Positions 1-8,878 of a stretch of DNA of 44,297 nt are shown one piece after another. Under the pieces are notes generated by a model that was not told the origin of the DNA, did not search any database, and saw only the letters and a list, made by a program, of their open reading frames with translations. This stretch comes from Pseudomonadota bacterium. Its GTDB lineage: Bacteria; Pseudomonadota; Gammaproteobacteria; Burkholderiales; Thiobacillaceae. The translations under genes and the position numbers were made by a program. Numbering within the stretch: position 1 is the stretch's first letter; the number at the start of each line of letters is the position of its first letter. The DNA is taken from assembly GCA_021811235.1 (NCBI GenBank), contig JAJZPG010000022.1:1-44297 (forward strand), in the 5' to 3' direction.

Positions 1-391
<391 letters not shown>

Positions 392-510
392 AATCTCTGC
401 AATTACTTCAAATACTTCCGTCGCTCAACTCAAACGAATTACTTCATTCAAGTGTGAGCATCTATGCTAGTTGCCAGACCCAGCAAACCAGGCCCAACTA
501 CCGCATCAAC

Positions 511-546
511 ACCCACACCTATCGGCTGTAAATTGTTAAAGATCAA
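511..546 (-). promoter_or_regulatory. rRNA leader antitermination signals (boxA and boxC)
   Basis: On the minus strand, TTGATCTTTAACAATT (546-531) matches the rrn boxA antiterminator that binds NusB/S10. AGGTGTGGGT (520-511) resembles boxC. They lie between the rrn promoter and the 16S 5' end, in the usual order. I did not identify a boxB hairpin with confidence. The remaining leader, 392-510, would provide the 5' side of the RNase III processing stem, whose partner is outside the window. Confidence 0.75.
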
Positions 547-603
547 TCGATTAGCAGTGCTTTTCGCCGTTTGCGTGTCGCGCTGCGTTTCGAGAAGGTG
601 CGC

Positions 604-631
604 ATTCTACAGAGCAAAAATTATCCGTCAA
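604..631 (-). promoter_or_regulatory. rRNA operon promoter
   Basis: On the minus strand there is a -35 TTGACG (631-626), a 16-nt spacer and a -10 TAGAAT (609-604), followed by a GC-rich GCGC discriminator typical of stringently controlled rrn promoters. The bases upstream of the -35 (about 632-655) are A/T tracts that look like an UP element and run into the last codons of tyrS. This is a strong sigma-70 promoter for the 16S gene. Growth-rate control by ppGpp/DksA is inferred from the discriminator. Confidence 0.85.
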
Positions 632-650
632 CACTTTCCGCAAATTATTT

Positions 651-1841
651 TTAAACAATCGTGACACGGGCGAATTTCCGCTTGCCCACCTGGGCCACGA
701 CGGTGGCCCCCACAGGCACCGCCACGCCTTTGTCAGCCACGCGTTCGCCGTCCAGCTTCACCCCGCCGCCGGCGATCTGGCGAATGGCATCGGAGGTGCT
801 GGCAACCAGGCCGGCCTGCTTCAAAAGCTGTGGCACGAGCAGGACGCCACCGACGCCGGGCAAGCTGATTTCCGGCATCTCGTCCGGCAGCGCACCCCGC
901 TGGAAGCGCGCCTCGAATTCGGCCAGCGCCTGTTCTGCGGCCGCCTTGCCGTGGAAGCGCGCGACGATCTCCTGCGCGAAGCCGACCTTGATGTTGCGGG
1001 GATTGGCGCCTTCCGCGACCTGGCGCTTCCAGCCCTCGATGGTCCCGAGCGACTCGAACGACAGCAGCTGGATGTAGCGCCACATCAACTCATCGGAAAT
1101 CGACATCAGCTTGCCGAAGATTTCCTGCGGCGGCTCGTTGATGCCGACGTAGTTGCCGAGCGACTTCGACATCTTGTTGATCCCATCCAGCCCCTCGAGC
1201 AGGGGCATGGTGAGGATGCACTGCGCGGATTGGCCGTGGTGCTTCTGCAGTTCACGCCCCATCAGCAGGTTGAATTTCTGGTCGGTTCCACCCAGCTCGA
1301 CGTCTGCCCTCAATTCGACCGAGTCGTAGCCCTGGATCAGGGGATACAGGAATTCGTGAATCGCGATCGGCTGCTGGCTGCTGTAGCGCTTGTGGAAGTC
1401 GTCCCGCTCCAGCATGCGTGCTACCGTATGCGTCGCCGCCAGACGGATCATGCCGACCGACCCCAGCTTTTCCATCCATTCCGAATTGAAGCGCACCTCG
1501 GTCTTGTCCGGATCGAGGATCTTGAACACCTGCTCCTGATAGGTCTTGGCGTTTTCGGCGACCGCTTCGCGGGTCAGCGGCGGGCGCGTGGTGTTTTTGC
1601 CGGTGGGGTCCCCGATCATGCCGGTGAAATCCCCGATCAGGAAAACGACCTGATGCCCCAGCGTCTGGAACTGGCGCAGCTTGTTCAGCAGCACGGTATG
1701 CCCCAGGTGCAGATCCGGCGCCGTCGGATCGAACCCGGCCTTGATCCGCAGGGGGCGGCCCGTCTTCAGCTTGTCGGCGAGCTCGGCCTCGACCAGCAGC
1801 TCGTCGGCCCCACGCTTGATTTCCCGCAAAGCGTCCTGCAT
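651..1841 (-). CDS. tyrS: Tyrosyl-tRNA synthetase (TyrZ-type)
   Basis: This 396-aa cytosolic class I synthetase charges tRNA-Tyr with tyrosine. The HIGH signature appears as HLGH at residues 45-48 and the KMSKS loop at 223-227. A C-terminal S4 RNA-binding domain follows at about 335-396. The exact KMSKS motif and the length of about 400 aa fit the TyrZ-like bacterial subfamily. The ATG is preceded by GAGAGGAAT at good spacing. It is transcribed divergently from the M23 peptidase gene. Its TAA stop at 651-653 touches the A/T-rich upstream part of the rrn promoter, so no terminator is seen between tyrS and the rRNA operon and read-through is possible. Confidence 0.97.
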   Translation of the reverse strand: MQDALREIKRGADELLVEAELADKLKTGRPLRIKAGFDPTAPDLHLGHTVLLNKLRQFQTLGHQVVFLIGDFTGMIGDPTGKNTTRPPLTREAVAENAKTYQEQVFKILDPDKTEVRFNSEWMEKLGSVGMIRLAATHTVARMLERDDFHKRYSSQQPIAIHEFLYPLIQGYDSVELRADVELGGTDQKFNLLMGRELQKHHGQSAQCILTMPLLEGLDGINKMSKSLGNYVGINEPPQEIFGKLMSISDELMWRYIQLLSFESLGTIEGWKRQVAEGANPRNIKVGFAQEIVARFHGKAAAEQALAEFEARFQRGALPDEMPEISLPGVGGVLLVPQLLKQAGLVASTSDAIRQIAGGGVKLDGERVADKGVAVPVGATVVAQVGKRKFARVTIV

Positions 1842-1960
1842 TAAATTCCTCTCTGTAGCGGGTCAAGTTTTGCCCCGGGCCGGCCGTAAAACCTAATTAC
1901 CACCTCGTCCGACAGGCCCAAACCGCTGTTTGGATTGAATATTTTCCCGGAAAACTTTTG

Positions 1961-1969
1961 TGTTAGACT
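1961..1969 (+). promoter_or_regulatory. Candidate extended -10 promoter for the M23 peptidase
   Basis: TGTTAGACT carries an extended -10 (TG, one base, TAGACT) 30 nt before the M23 start. No good -35 is present at 16-18 nt. A TTGAAT (1935-1940) lies too far upstream. The rest of the divergent 1842-1999 region holds no gene. Confidence 0.4.
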
Positions 1970-1999
1970 CCGGGTTCGTTCAAGGAAGGGAAACGGTCA

Positions 2000-3316
2000 A
2001 TGCCGCTCACCAAACTGAGAATCTTAACCGATCGCCTGACGGGAGCGGAACGCCGCTTCAGCCTGCGCACTCTGGTTGCACTCTCCAGCCTGCCGCTGTT
2101 CGGCGTCGTCGCCGCCTTCGGCCTGGCCCCCGACACCAATACGCTCGACGTCACCCCGCAAACCGTTACCGAAGCGATCGCCCTGCCTGCGCTCGCCTCC
2201 GCCGACAACACCGGCACCTTCCAGCGCGAAAGCATGATCCAGTCCGGCGACACGCTCGCCAGCGCACTGTCGCGGCTCAAGATCGACGATCTGGAAATCC
2301 AGCGCCTGCTGGCCACCGATGCCGTGCGCCAACTAGCCTCCAGCATCCGCGCCGGCAAGCGCATCCAGGCCACCACCACGCAGGACGGCCAGGTGCTGTC
2401 CATCCAGTTCGAGCGCAGCGACGCCCCCGCCCTGACGGTGCGCCGCCAGGGCGAGAGCTTCGTCGCCGAGGAAAGCAGCGAATCCATGGAAACCCGCGTG
2501 GTGATGCGCTCGGGCCGTATCCTGTCGTCGCTGTATGGCGCCACCGACAGCGCCGGCATCCCCGACAGGATCGCCGACCAGATGGCTGAAACCTTCTCGA
2601 CCAATATCGACTTCCGCGAAGACCTGCGCCGCGGCGACACATTCTCGGTCATCTACACCGTCAACTATCGCAACGGCGAGCCGATCGCCACCGGCAAACT
2701 GCTGGCGGCCGAATTCGTCAACGCCGGCAAACCCTACCGCGCCGTGTTGTTCCGCGACCCGTTCGGCCGCGAGGACTACTACACGCCCGAAGGCGAATCG
2801 CTGAAGAAAGGCTTCCTGCGTTCGCCGCTGGAATTCTCGCGCGTCACCTCCAGCTTCACCAACTCGCGCAAGCACCCCATCTATGGTTACCATCGCGCCC
2901 ACACCGGCGTCGATTTCGGCGCCCCCACCGGCACCCGCGTCAAGGCTACCGGCGACGCGACCGTGGCGTTCGCCGGCCGCCGCGGCGGATACGGTAATCT
3001 GGTCATCCTGCGCCACCACAACGGCTTTGAAACCTATTATGCCCACCTGAGCGCGTTTGCCTCCGGCATCCGCCAGGGCCGCGCGGTCAACCAAGGTCAG
3101 GTCATCGCCTACGTGGGCTCGACCGGCGCCTCGACCGGCCCGCACCTGCATTACGAAGTCCGCATCGCCGGCCGCCCGCAGAACCCCATGACCATCAAGT
3201 TGCCGGGCTCGCCCCCGCTGGTGGCGGCACAGCGCGTGCGCTTCCTGCAGCAGACCGCCGGCTGGTCTGAAAAGCTCGGCCTGCTGCGCGGCACCAACCT
3301 CGCCGCGCTCGATTGA
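2000..3316 (+). CDS. Murein DD-endopeptidase, M23/LytM family (MepM-like)
   Basis: This 438-aa protein probably cleaves peptidoglycan cross-links in the periplasm during wall growth. One hydrophobic N-terminal segment (about residues 24-43) anchors or exports it. A LysM/OapA-like stretch (QSGDTL, about 80-110) follows, and a C-terminal LytM domain carries the zinc ligands H301, D305 and H384 with catalytic H382 (HTGVD and HLH motifs). The architecture matches MepM/YebA. AAGGAAGGG precedes the ATG. The stop overlaps the anmK start, so the two form an operon of envelope recycling genes, an arrangement common in betaproteobacteria next to tyrS. Confidence 0.93.
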   Translation: MPLTKLRILTDRLTGAERRFSLRTLVALSSLPLFGVVAAFGLAPDTNTLDVTPQTVTEAIALPALASADNTGTFQRESMIQSGDTLASALSRLKIDDLEIQRLLATDAVRQLASSIRAGKRIQATTTQDGQVLSIQFERSDAPALTVRRQGESFVAEESSESMETRVVMRSGRILSSLYGATDSAGIPDRIADQMAETFSTNIDFREDLRRGDTFSVIYTVNYRNGEPIATGKLLAAEFVNAGKPYRAVLFRDPFGREDYYTPEGESLKKGFLRSPLEFSRVTSSFTNSRKHPIYGYHRAHTGVDFGAPTGTRVKATGDATVAFAGRRGGYGNLVILRHHNGFETYYAHLSAFASGIRQGRAVNQGQVIAYVGSTGASTGPHLHYEVRIAGRPQNPMTIKLPGSPPLVAAQRVRFLQQTAGWSEKLGLLRGTNLAALD

Positions 3317-4431
3317 GCGCTGTCCCCACGCATGAGGCCGAACGTTACGTCGGCCTCATGTCTGGCACCAGCCTGGACGGTGTCGACGCCGTCCTCGCAG
3401 AAATAGGCCCTTCCAGCCAGATCCGGCTTCTTCAGACCTGCTACCAGCCTTATACCGACAGCTTGCGCGCATGCCTGCTGGCATTGCACGCACCACAGCC
3501 CGACGAAATCCACCTGGCCGCACTCGCCGCCAACGAACTGGCGCACCTGTATGCGGATGCAGTCAAGGCGCTGCTCAGCGGCATTGCCCCTGATACCGTA
3601 CGCGCGATCGGCTGCCATGGGCAAACCTTGCGCCACCGCCCGGCCGATGGCTACACGCTGCAAATCGGCAACGCCGCCCTGCTGGCCGAACTCACCGGTA
3701 TCACGGTCGTCGCCGACTTCCGCAGCCGCGACATCGCGGCGGGCGGCCAGGGCGCTCCGCTGGTGCCGGCGTTCCATGCCGAAGTGCTCGGCCACACCGC
3801 AATCCATCGCGTCATCGCCAACATCGGCGGCATCGCCAACATCACCGATTTGCCCGCTGACGGCACCGTGCGCGGCTGGGACACCGGCCCCGGCAACATG
3901 CTGCTCGACGCCTGGATCAAACGGCACCAAGCAACGCATTACGACCGCGACGGCGCCTGGGCCGCCAGCGGCAAGATCGACGCCGGCCTCCTCGATGCAC
4001 TGGCGCGCCATCCCTACCTGCACCAGTCGCCACCCAAGAGCGCCGGCCGGGAACAGTTCAACCTGGAATGGCTGGATACGACGCTCGCCGGTCTCGACCA
4101 CGCCGTCGCGCCGGCAGATGTACAGGCCACCTTGCTCGAATTCACCGCAGCCAGCCTCGCCGACGCGATCCTTCGAGAATGCCCTGGCGCCCAGGAACTC
4201 CATGTCTGCGGCGGTGGCGCGCACAACGGCACGTTGATGCGGCGACTCAGCGCCCTTTTGCCCACAATCCGCGTGGAAACCACCACTGCGCTCGGCATCG
4301 ATCCGGACTGGATGGAAGCGCTCGCCTTCGCCTGGCTGGCACGCCAGACCCTGCATCGCGCGCCTGGCAATCTGCCCTCGGTAACCGGAGCACGGGGCCC
4401 ACGCATACTGGGAGCGATTCACCGCGCGTGA
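3313..4431 (+). CDS. anmK: Anhydro-N-acetylmuramic acid kinase
   Basis: This 372-aa cytosolic kinase opens and phosphorylates 1,6-anhydroMurNAc released from peptidoglycan, giving MurNAc-6-phosphate for recycling. The ATP-binding motif GTSLDGVDA lies at residues 18-26. Further family motifs are GCHGQT, DFRSRDIAAGGQGAPL, NIGGIANIT and GWDTGPGNML. The only start that keeps the motif whole is a TTG at 3313, overlapping the TGA of the M23 gene (TTGA). The next in-frame ATG, at 3358, falls inside the ATP motif. No clear ribosome binding site is visible, so translation is probably coupled to the upstream gene. Confidence 0.95.
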   Translation: MSAVPTHEAERYVGLMSGTSLDGVDAVLAEIGPSSQIRLLQTCYQPYTDSLRACLLALHAPQPDEIHLAALAANELAHLYADAVKALLSGIAPDTVRAIGCHGQTLRHRPADGYTLQIGNAALLAELTGITVVADFRSRDIAAGGQGAPLVPAFHAEVLGHTAIHRVIANIGGIANITDLPADGTVRGWDTGPGNMLLDAWIKRHQATHYDRDGAWAASGKIDAGLLDALARHPYLHQSPPKSAGREQFNLEWLDTTLAGLDHAVAPADVQATLLEFTAASLADAILRECPGAQELHVCGGGAHNGTLMRRLSALLPTIRVETTTALGIDPDWMEALAFAWLARQTLHRAPGNLPSVTGARGPRILGAIHRA

Positions 4432-4454
4432 GCTGGCACCCCCTGCCCCAAACG

Positions 4455-4481
4455 AAAAAAGCGGCCGAAGCCGCTTTTTTT
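4455..4481. terminator. Bidirectional intrinsic terminator between anmK and erpA
   Basis: A GCGGC-CGAA-GCCGC hairpin (4461-4474) is flanked by six A on the left and seven T on the right. It can therefore terminate both convergent genes, anmK (plus) and erpA (minus). Confidence 0.9.
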
Positions 4482-4497
4482 CATGCTGGGATCGAGC

Positions 4498-4848
4498 TTA
4501 CGCCGAGAACGACGAGCCGCAACCGCAGGTAGTGGTGGCGTTCGGATTCTTGATCACGAACTGTGCGCCTTCGAGACCTTCCGAGTAGTCGATCTCTGCG
4601 CCGACCAGATACTGGAAGCTCATCGAATCGACCAGCAGGGTAACGCCGTTCTTCACCATCACGGTGTCGTCGGCGTTCTGCGCCTCGTCGAAGGTGAAGC
4701 CGTACTGGAAACCGGAGCAACCGCCGCCCGACACGAACACGCGCAGTTTCAGGTCGGGATTGCCTTCCTCGTCGATCAGGCTTTTGACTTTGGCAGCCGC
4801 GCTGTCGGTGAAGATCAGCGGGGACTCCATTTCGGTTGCTGCATTCAT
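4498..4848 (-). CDS. erpA: Iron-sulfur cluster insertion protein ErpA
   Basis: This 116-aa A-type carrier delivers Fe-S clusters to apoproteins. The three conserved cysteines are C44 (GGGCSGF) and C108/C110 (TCGCG). The ATG at 4848 is chosen because GAGGAG lies at ideal spacing; the frame is open 15 nt further to a TTG that overlaps this binding site. It has its own promoter and ends at a bidirectional terminator, so it is probably monocistronic. ErpA is preferred over IscA by length and the CGCG ending, and no isc genes are nearby. Confidence 0.95.
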   Translation of the reverse strand: MNAATEMESPLIFTDSAAAKVKSLIDEEGNPDLKLRVFVSGGGCSGFQYGFTFDEAQNADDTVMVKNGVTLLVDSMSFQYLVGAEIDYSEGLEGAQFVIKNPNATTTCGCGSSFSA

Positions 4849-4877
4849 GGTGATGCTCCTCAAAAATGTGTGGGGTG

Positions 4878-4905
4878 ATTATCCGCATCACCCGACCTGC
4901 GTCAA
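4878..4905 (-). promoter_or_regulatory. erpA promoter
   Basis: The minus strand shows TTGACG (4905-4900), a 16-nt spacer and GATAAT (4883-4878), about 30 nt before the erpA ATG. I did not recognise an IscR site. Confidence 0.75.
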
Positions 4906-4944
4906 GCAAAGACCCTGTTGCAGCCGCGGAGTTCCGGGCAAGCC

Positions 4945-5973
4945 CTAAGGCAGCATGCCGACGTCGGCCAGCGCGGTATCCTCGGGAAGGCCGAACAGGA
5001 TGTTCATGTTCTGCACCGCCTGCCCCGCTGCGCCCTTGACCAGATTGTCGATCACCGACAGCACCACCACGCTGTCGCTGCCCTGCGGCCGGTGCACCGC
5101 GATACGGCAGATGTTGGCGCCGCGCACCGAGCGGGTCTCGGGATGCGCGCCAGCGGGCATCACGTCGACAAAAGCCTCACCCGAAAAACGCTTCTCATAC
5201 AGCGCCTGCAAATCGACGTCGGCGCTGACTTTTGCATACAGCGTCGCGTGGATTCCGCGGATCAGCGGCAACAGGTGCGGCACGAAGGTGAACCCAACCT
5301 GCTTGCCGGCAAAGATCTCCAGCCCCTGCTTGATCTCGGGCCAGTGGCGATGGCCGCCGACGGCGTAGGCCTTGAAGTTGTCCGCCGCCTCGGCGAACAG
5401 GATGTGGGTCTCCGGCTTACGTCCGGCGCCCGACACGCCCGATTTGGCGTCGGCCACCAGGAAACCCGTGTCGACCACGCCCGCCTCCAAAAGCGGCAAA
5501 AAGCCCAGCTGCACCGCAGTCGGGTAACAACCCGGGTTGGCGATCAGACGCGCCCCCGGGATCTTGTCGCGGTTGATCTCGGGCAGGCCGTACACCGCCT
5601 CGGCCACCAGGTCCGGGCAGGCGTGCTCCATCTTGTACCACTTTTCCCACACCCCCACGTCCTTGATGCGGAAGTCGGCCGCCAGGTCGATCACCTTGAC
5701 CCCGGCGTCGAGCAGCGCGCGCGTCTGCTGCATCGCCACGCCGTTGGGGGTGGCGAAGAACACCACGTCGCAGGTTTCCAGTCCGGCCTCTTCCGGCGTG
5801 GAAAACGCCAGCTTCACCCGGCCGCGCAGGTTGGGGAACATGTCGGCCACCGGCATCCCGGCTTCCTTGCGCGAGGTGATGGCCTTCAGTTCCACCTGCG
5901 GGTGGCGCGCCAGCAGGCGCAGCAGTTCGACCCCGGTGTAGCCCGTGCCGCCGACGATACCGACTTTGATCAT
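4945..5973 (-). CDS. argC: N-acetyl-gamma-glutamyl-phosphate reductase
   Basis: This 342-aa NADPH-dependent enzyme makes N-acetylglutamate semialdehyde in arginine synthesis. It opens with the Rossmann motif [10 protein letters not shown] and has the catalytic cysteine at C149 in ANPGCYPT. The start MIKVG at 5973 has AGGAAT nine bases upstream; an in-frame TTG 18 nt earlier is less likely. Other arg genes are absent from the window, as is usual where the pathway is dispersed. It lies downstream of rplM-rpsI on the same strand but is separated from them by the terminator at 6032-6060. Confidence 0.96.
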   Translation of the reverse strand: MIKVGIVGGTGYTGVELLRLLARHPQVELKAITSRKEAGMPVADMFPNLRGRVKLAFSTPEEAGLETCDVVFFATPNGVAMQQTRALLDAGVKVIDLAADFRIKDVGVWEKWYKMEHACPDLVAEAVYGLPEINRDKIPGARLIANPGCYPTAVQLGFLPLLEAGVVDTGFLVADAKSGVSGAGRKPETHILFAEAADNFKAYAVGGHRHWPEIKQGLEIFAGKQVGFTFVPHLLPLIRGIHATLYAKVSADVDLQALYEKRFSGEAFVDVMPAGAHPETRSVRGANICRIAVHRPQGSDSVVVLSVIDNLVKGAAGQAVQNMNILFGLPEDTALADVGMLP

Positions 5974-6031
5974 GCTGAAAATTCCTTGCAAAGAATCCTT
6001 GAATTGTAAGACACGCTCCGCGCGCAGGTAT

Positions 6032-6060
6032 AAAAAAAGCCGCCCTGAATCGGACGGCTT
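6032..6060 (-). terminator. Intrinsic terminator after rpsI
   Basis: On the minus strand a seven-pair stem (GCCGTCC with GGGCGGC, one G-T pair; 6058-6039) is followed by seven T. It ends the rplM-rpsI operon before argC. Confidence 0.88.
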
Positions 6061-6077
6061 CTTTGCGCAGGCAGCGA

Positions 6078-6470
6078 TCAGCGCTTGGAGAACTGCTTGC
6101 GGCGACGGGCCTTGTGGAAGCCGACCTTCTTGCGTTCGACTTCGCGGGCATCGCGGGTCACCAGACCGGCAGCCTTCAGCACGGGCTTCATCTCGGCCGA
6201 GAAATCGATCAGCGCGCGGGTGATGCCGTGGCGCACCGCACCGGCCTGACCGGATTCGCCGCCGCCGGACACGTTCACCATGATGTCGAACTTGTTCAGG
6301 CTGTCGGTCAGCACCAGCGGCTGACGCACGACCATGCGGCCGGTTTCGCGGGAGAAATACTCGTCGACCGGCTTGTCGTTGACGACGATCTTGCCGCTGC
6401 CCGCCTTGATGAACACGCGCGCAACCGATTCCTTGCGACGACCCGTACCGTAGTTGTAGTTACCGATCAT
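6078..6470 (-). CDS. rpsI: 30S ribosomal protein S9
   Basis: This 130-aa small-subunit protein has a long basic C-terminal tail that reaches the P-site tRNA. It shows the family motifs YGTGRRK near the N-terminus, [15 protein letters not shown] in the middle, and the ending [11 protein letters not shown], where the final Lys-Arg is conserved. It is the second gene of the rplM-rpsI operon, 13 nt after rplM, and is followed by an intrinsic terminator. Confidence 0.98.
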   Translation of the reverse strand: MIGNYNYGTGRRKESVARVFIKAGSGKIVVNDKPVDEYFSRETGRMVVRQPLVLTDSLNKFDIMVNVSGGGESGQAGAVRHGITRALIDFSAEMKPVLKAAGLVTRDAREVERKKVGFHKARRRKQFSKR

Positions 6471-6483
6471 GGTATGACCTTAA

Positions 6484-6918
6484 TTAAGCGTTGATTTCCA
6501 GGGGCTTGGGCTGCTGCGCCTCGTGCGGATGGTCCGCGCCCGCGTAGATTTTCATTTTCTTGATCATGGCGTAGCCGAGCGGGCCCTTGGGCAGCATGCC
6601 CTTGACCGCCTTCTCCAGCGCACGGCCGGGGAAACGCTCCTGCATCTTGTCGAAGTTCGTTTCGTAGATGCCGCCGGGGAAGCCGGAGTGGCGATAGTAC
6701 TTCTTGTCGAGGCCCTTGTTGCCGGTCACGACCATCTTGCCCGCGTTGACCACCACGATGTAATCGCCGGTATCGACGTGAGGCGTGAACTCGGGCTTGT
6801 GCTTGCCACGCAGACGGCGGGCAATCTCGGAAGCCAGTCGGCCCAGCACTTTGTTATCGGCATCAACCACGAACCAGTCGCGTTTGACTTCATGCGTTTT
6901 AGCGGAAAAGGTTTTCAT
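6484..6918 (-). CDS. rplM: 50S ribosomal protein L13
   Basis: This 144-aa protein is an early assembly protein of the large subunit. It begins MKTFSAK, which is typical of betaproteobacterial L13, and carries [15 protein letters not shown] and KYYRHSG. The ATG at 6918 has AGAGG upstream; the frame remains open to 6993, but that extension covers the promoter. It leads the rplM-rpsI operon. Confidence 0.98.
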   Translation of the reverse strand: MKTFSAKTHEVKRDWFVVDADNKVLGRLASEIARRLRGKHKPEFTPHVDTGDYIVVVNAGKMVVTGNKGLDKKYYRHSGFPGGIYETNFDKMQERFPGRALEKAVKGMLPKGPLGYAMIKKMKIYAGADHPHEAQQPKPLEINA

Positions 6919-6960
6919 GACCCAACCTCTGCACAGAGGACAATCTCGGAAAGCCGGGCA

Positions 6961-6989
6961 TTTTAACCGCCCACTTCGCACAAAGTCAA
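6961..6989 (-). promoter_or_regulatory. rplM-rpsI promoter
   Basis: On the minus strand: TTGACT (6989-6984), a 17-nt spacer, TTAAAA (6966-6961), then the GC-rich sequence TGCCCGG. The -10 lies between short GGGC and GCCC arms, as in the other ribosomal-protein promoters here. Confidence 0.82.
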
Positions 6990-7034
6990 ACACTGTATGC
7001 GAATCCAGCGCCCGGCTGGCTTACAATCCCCGCC

Positions 7035-7793
7035 ATGACCGCCTGGCTCGCCACCAACCTGATCGCCGCCGCCCTGTTGCCGCCGCTGTCGCTGGTGATC
7101 CTGCTGGCCGCCGGGCTTGTACTTCACCCTCGCCGCCCCCGACTGGCCATGTCCCTGATCCTGCTTTCCACTACCGCGCTCTACGCCCTGTCCACCCCCT
7201 GGGTCGGTGGCCTGCTGCAAAAAAGCCTGGAGGTCAGCGCCCCGGTCAGCCCGGCCGACCTGAAAACCGCCGGCGCCATCGTCGTCCTCGGCGGCGGCCG
7301 GCGCATCGATTCGGCCGAGTACGGCAGCGACACCCTCAACGGCATCAGCCTCGAACGCCTGCGCTACGCGGCCTTCCTGCACCGCGCCAGCGGCCTGCCG
7401 GTCCTCACCACCGGCGGCAAGCCGGGCGGCGGCACGCTCGCCGAAGGCCGCATCATGCAGCACGTCCTGCACAGCGAATACGGCGTTCCCGCCCGCTGGG
7501 TCGAGGACGCCTCCCTCACCACCTGGGACAACGCCCGCCTGTCCGCGCCGCTGCTGAAGGAAAGCGGCGTCCGCCGCATCGCGCTGGTCACCCACGCCTG
7601 GCACCTGCGCCGTGCCGCGCCCCAATTCGAGGCCCAGGGCCTTGAGGTCATCCCCGCCGGCATCCAGTTCGCCAGCACCCGCATCGACGACCTCTTCGAC
7701 CTCCTGCCCACGCCTGCCGGCCTGCGCGACAGCACCTTCGCCCTGCACGAATGGCTGGGCATTTTGTGGTACAAACTCCGGTCGAATTTTTGA
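7035..7793 (+). CDS. YdcF/ElyC-type DUF218 membrane protein
   Basis: This 252-aa protein has two N-terminal hydrophobic segments (about residues 8-30 and 38-55) and a DUF218 domain from about residue 80. Visible motifs are AIVVLGGG, TTGGKPGGG and VTHAWHLRRA. The family includes ElyC and SanA, envelope proteins linked to cell-wall and lipid-carrier homeostasis; the biochemical activity is unsettled. A TACAAT box (7022-7027) lies seven bases before the ATG with no ribosome binding site, so the mRNA may be leaderless (inference). It is divergent from rplM and followed by the OsmC gene on the same strand. Confidence 0.85.
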   Translation: MTAWLATNLIAAALLPPLSLVILLAAGLVLHPRRPRLAMSLILLSTTALYALSTPWVGGLLQKSLEVSAPVSPADLKTAGAIVVLGGGRRIDSAEYGSDTLNGISLERLRYAAFLHRASGLPVLTTGGKPGGGTLAEGRIMQHVLHSEYGVPARWVEDASLTTWDNARLSAPLLKESGVRRIALVTHAWHLRRAAPQFEAQGLEVIPAGIQFASTRIDDLFDLLPTPAGLRDSTFALHEWLGILWYKLRSNF

Positions 7794-7815
7794 AAATCCG
7801 CCCCGCTTTTTGATC

Positions 7816-7860
7816 CGTTCGGGCCGCGTCCTTCGGCAAGCCCAGGACAGGCCCGACGAA
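7816..7860. repeat. REP-like imperfect palindrome
   Basis: CGTTCGGGCC at 7816-7825 is complementary, with one extra base, to GGCCCGACG at 7850-7858. The enclosed CCTTCGGCAAGCCCAGG resembles the widespread CTTCGACAAGCTCAGG type of dispersed proteobacterial repeat. It sits between the YdcF-like and OsmC genes. There is no T-run, so it is a poor terminator. Only one copy is in this window. Confidence 0.45.
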
Positions 7861-7883
7861 GCCAATTTCTCAAAAGGACCCCC

Positions 7884-8300
7884 ATGAAAGCCCGCGTCAA
7901 ACTCATCGAAGGCGTCAGTTTCGCCGGCCAGAGCGAATCCGGCCACACCGTCGTGATGGACGGCCCGCCCGACGGCGGCGGCAAGAACCTCGGCGTGCGC
8001 CCGATGGAAATGCTACTGCTCGGCCTCGGCGGCTGCTCCGCCTACGACGTCGTCCACATCCTGCGCAAGAGCCGCCAGCAGGTCACCGACTGCGTCGCCG
8101 ACCTCGACGCCACCCGCGCCGACAGCGATCCCAAGGTGTTCACCAAGATCCACGTCCACTTCACCGTCACCGGCAAGTCGCTCGACCCCAAACGCGTCGA
8201 ACAGGCGGTGAAGCTCTCCGCCGAGAAATACTGCTCGGCCAGCATCATGCTCGGCAAGACGGCCGAGATCACGCACGATTTCGAGGTGGTGGAAGGCTGA
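7884..8300 (+). CDS. OsmC family peroxide-detoxifying protein
   Basis: This 138-aa protein belongs to the OsmC/Ohr superfamily of thiol peroxidases that reduce organic hydroperoxides. The two conserved cysteines are C51 (LGGCSAYD) and C117 (EKYCSAS), both at expected positions. It looks closer to the YhfA-like OsmC branch than to Ohr. AAAAGGACCCCC precedes the ATG. Residues 71 to the stop are repeated, without indels, in a truncated copy at 8879-9085. Confidence 0.92.
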   Translation: MKARVKLIEGVSFAGQSESGHTVVMDGPPDGGGKNLGVRPMEMLLLGLGGCSAYDVVHILRKSRQQVTDCVADLDATRADSDPKVFTKIHVHFTVTGKSLDPKRVEQAVKLSAEKYCSASIMLGKTAEITHDFEVVEG

Positions 8301-8306
8301 AACAAA

Positions 8307-8328
8307 GCGGGCGCCACAAGGCGCCCGT
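8307..8328. terminator. GC hairpin between osmC and the DUF2283 gene
   Basis: GGGCGCC-ACAA-GGCGCCC (8309-8326) forms a perfect seven-pair stem, extended by C8308-G8327 and a wobble. It lies between convergent genes and has no T-run on either side, so it is at best a weak terminator or an RNA-end stabiliser. Confidence 0.5.
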
Positions 8329-8350
8329 CGGCAAGAAGGGACAGAAACAG

Positions 8351-8548
8351 TTAAGCCGCGATTTGCTCGAAGGAAAATTTCGGAATATCCGCCCGATCGC
8401 GCGCATGCTCGACAGTAATGCCGCACACATTTCCATCCGCGTCCAGGTCAAGCAGCGTGTTCTCGTCGAGATCCCGGCTCTCGCTCACCGGTGTGGATTT
8501 GAACTCGATATATAGCGTATCGGTATCCTGAAAGTACTTGATCTTCAT
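8351..8548 (-). CDS. DUF2283 family small protein
   Basis: This 65-aa protein begins MKIKYFQDTDTLYIEF and continues with a D/E-rich LDENTLLDLDADG and GITVEHAR, the pattern of DUF2283. The family has no established function. The ATG has a strong GGAGG eight bases upstream and overlaps the stop of the preceding DUF4258-like gene (ATGA), so the two are translationally coupled. Small coupled pairs of this type are often suspected to be toxin-antitoxin-like, with DUF2283 in the antitoxin position, but nothing in the sequence proves it. Confidence 0.82.
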   Translation of the reverse strand: MKIKYFQDTDTLYIEFKSTPVSESRDLDENTLLDLDADGNVCGITVEHARDRADIPKFSFEQIAA

Positions 8549-8781
8549 GGCATGAACCTCCGATCAAAAAATGCATTGTGGATGGTTTCCCCGTCAGGCA
8601 AAAGAATCACCCGCAGATATCTACCCTCAGCTTCCACAATGGGCGCCCAGCGACGAATTCGTCCATCGGCCTGAATCGCTTCCCGCTCGGGGTGATCGAT
8701 CACATACTGAATCCACTCCAATTCAATCGAGGCACGGTCGGGCCGCTGCCTCATGGAGAGAAAATACTGAGTGAACTTCAC
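8545..8781 (-). CDS. DUF4258-like small protein (partner of DUF2283)
   Basis: This is a 78-aa protein if it starts at the GTG giving VKFTQYFL, the start I recall for this family; the frame is open to a TTG at 8802. It contains QADGRIRRWAPI and YLRVILLPDGETIHNAFFDR, typical of DUF4258-like proteins encoded next to DUF2283. I do not know its activity. It is the first gene of a two-gene unit and overlaps the second by four bases. The stretch looks more AT-rich than its neighbours, which fits later acquisition. Confidence 0.75.
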   Translation of the reverse strand: MKFTQYFLSMRQRPDRASIELEWIQYVIDHPEREAIQADGRIRRWAPIVEAEGRYLRVILLPDGETIHNAFFDRRFMP

Positions 8782-8878
8782 GCTTGCCAGTGTAACAAAC
8801 AAAGTAGCGTTTTTAGTGCGTCACAGACGCGCCCGATACCCATCACATCGGCACGCCTGGATCTAAAACCGCCATCAT

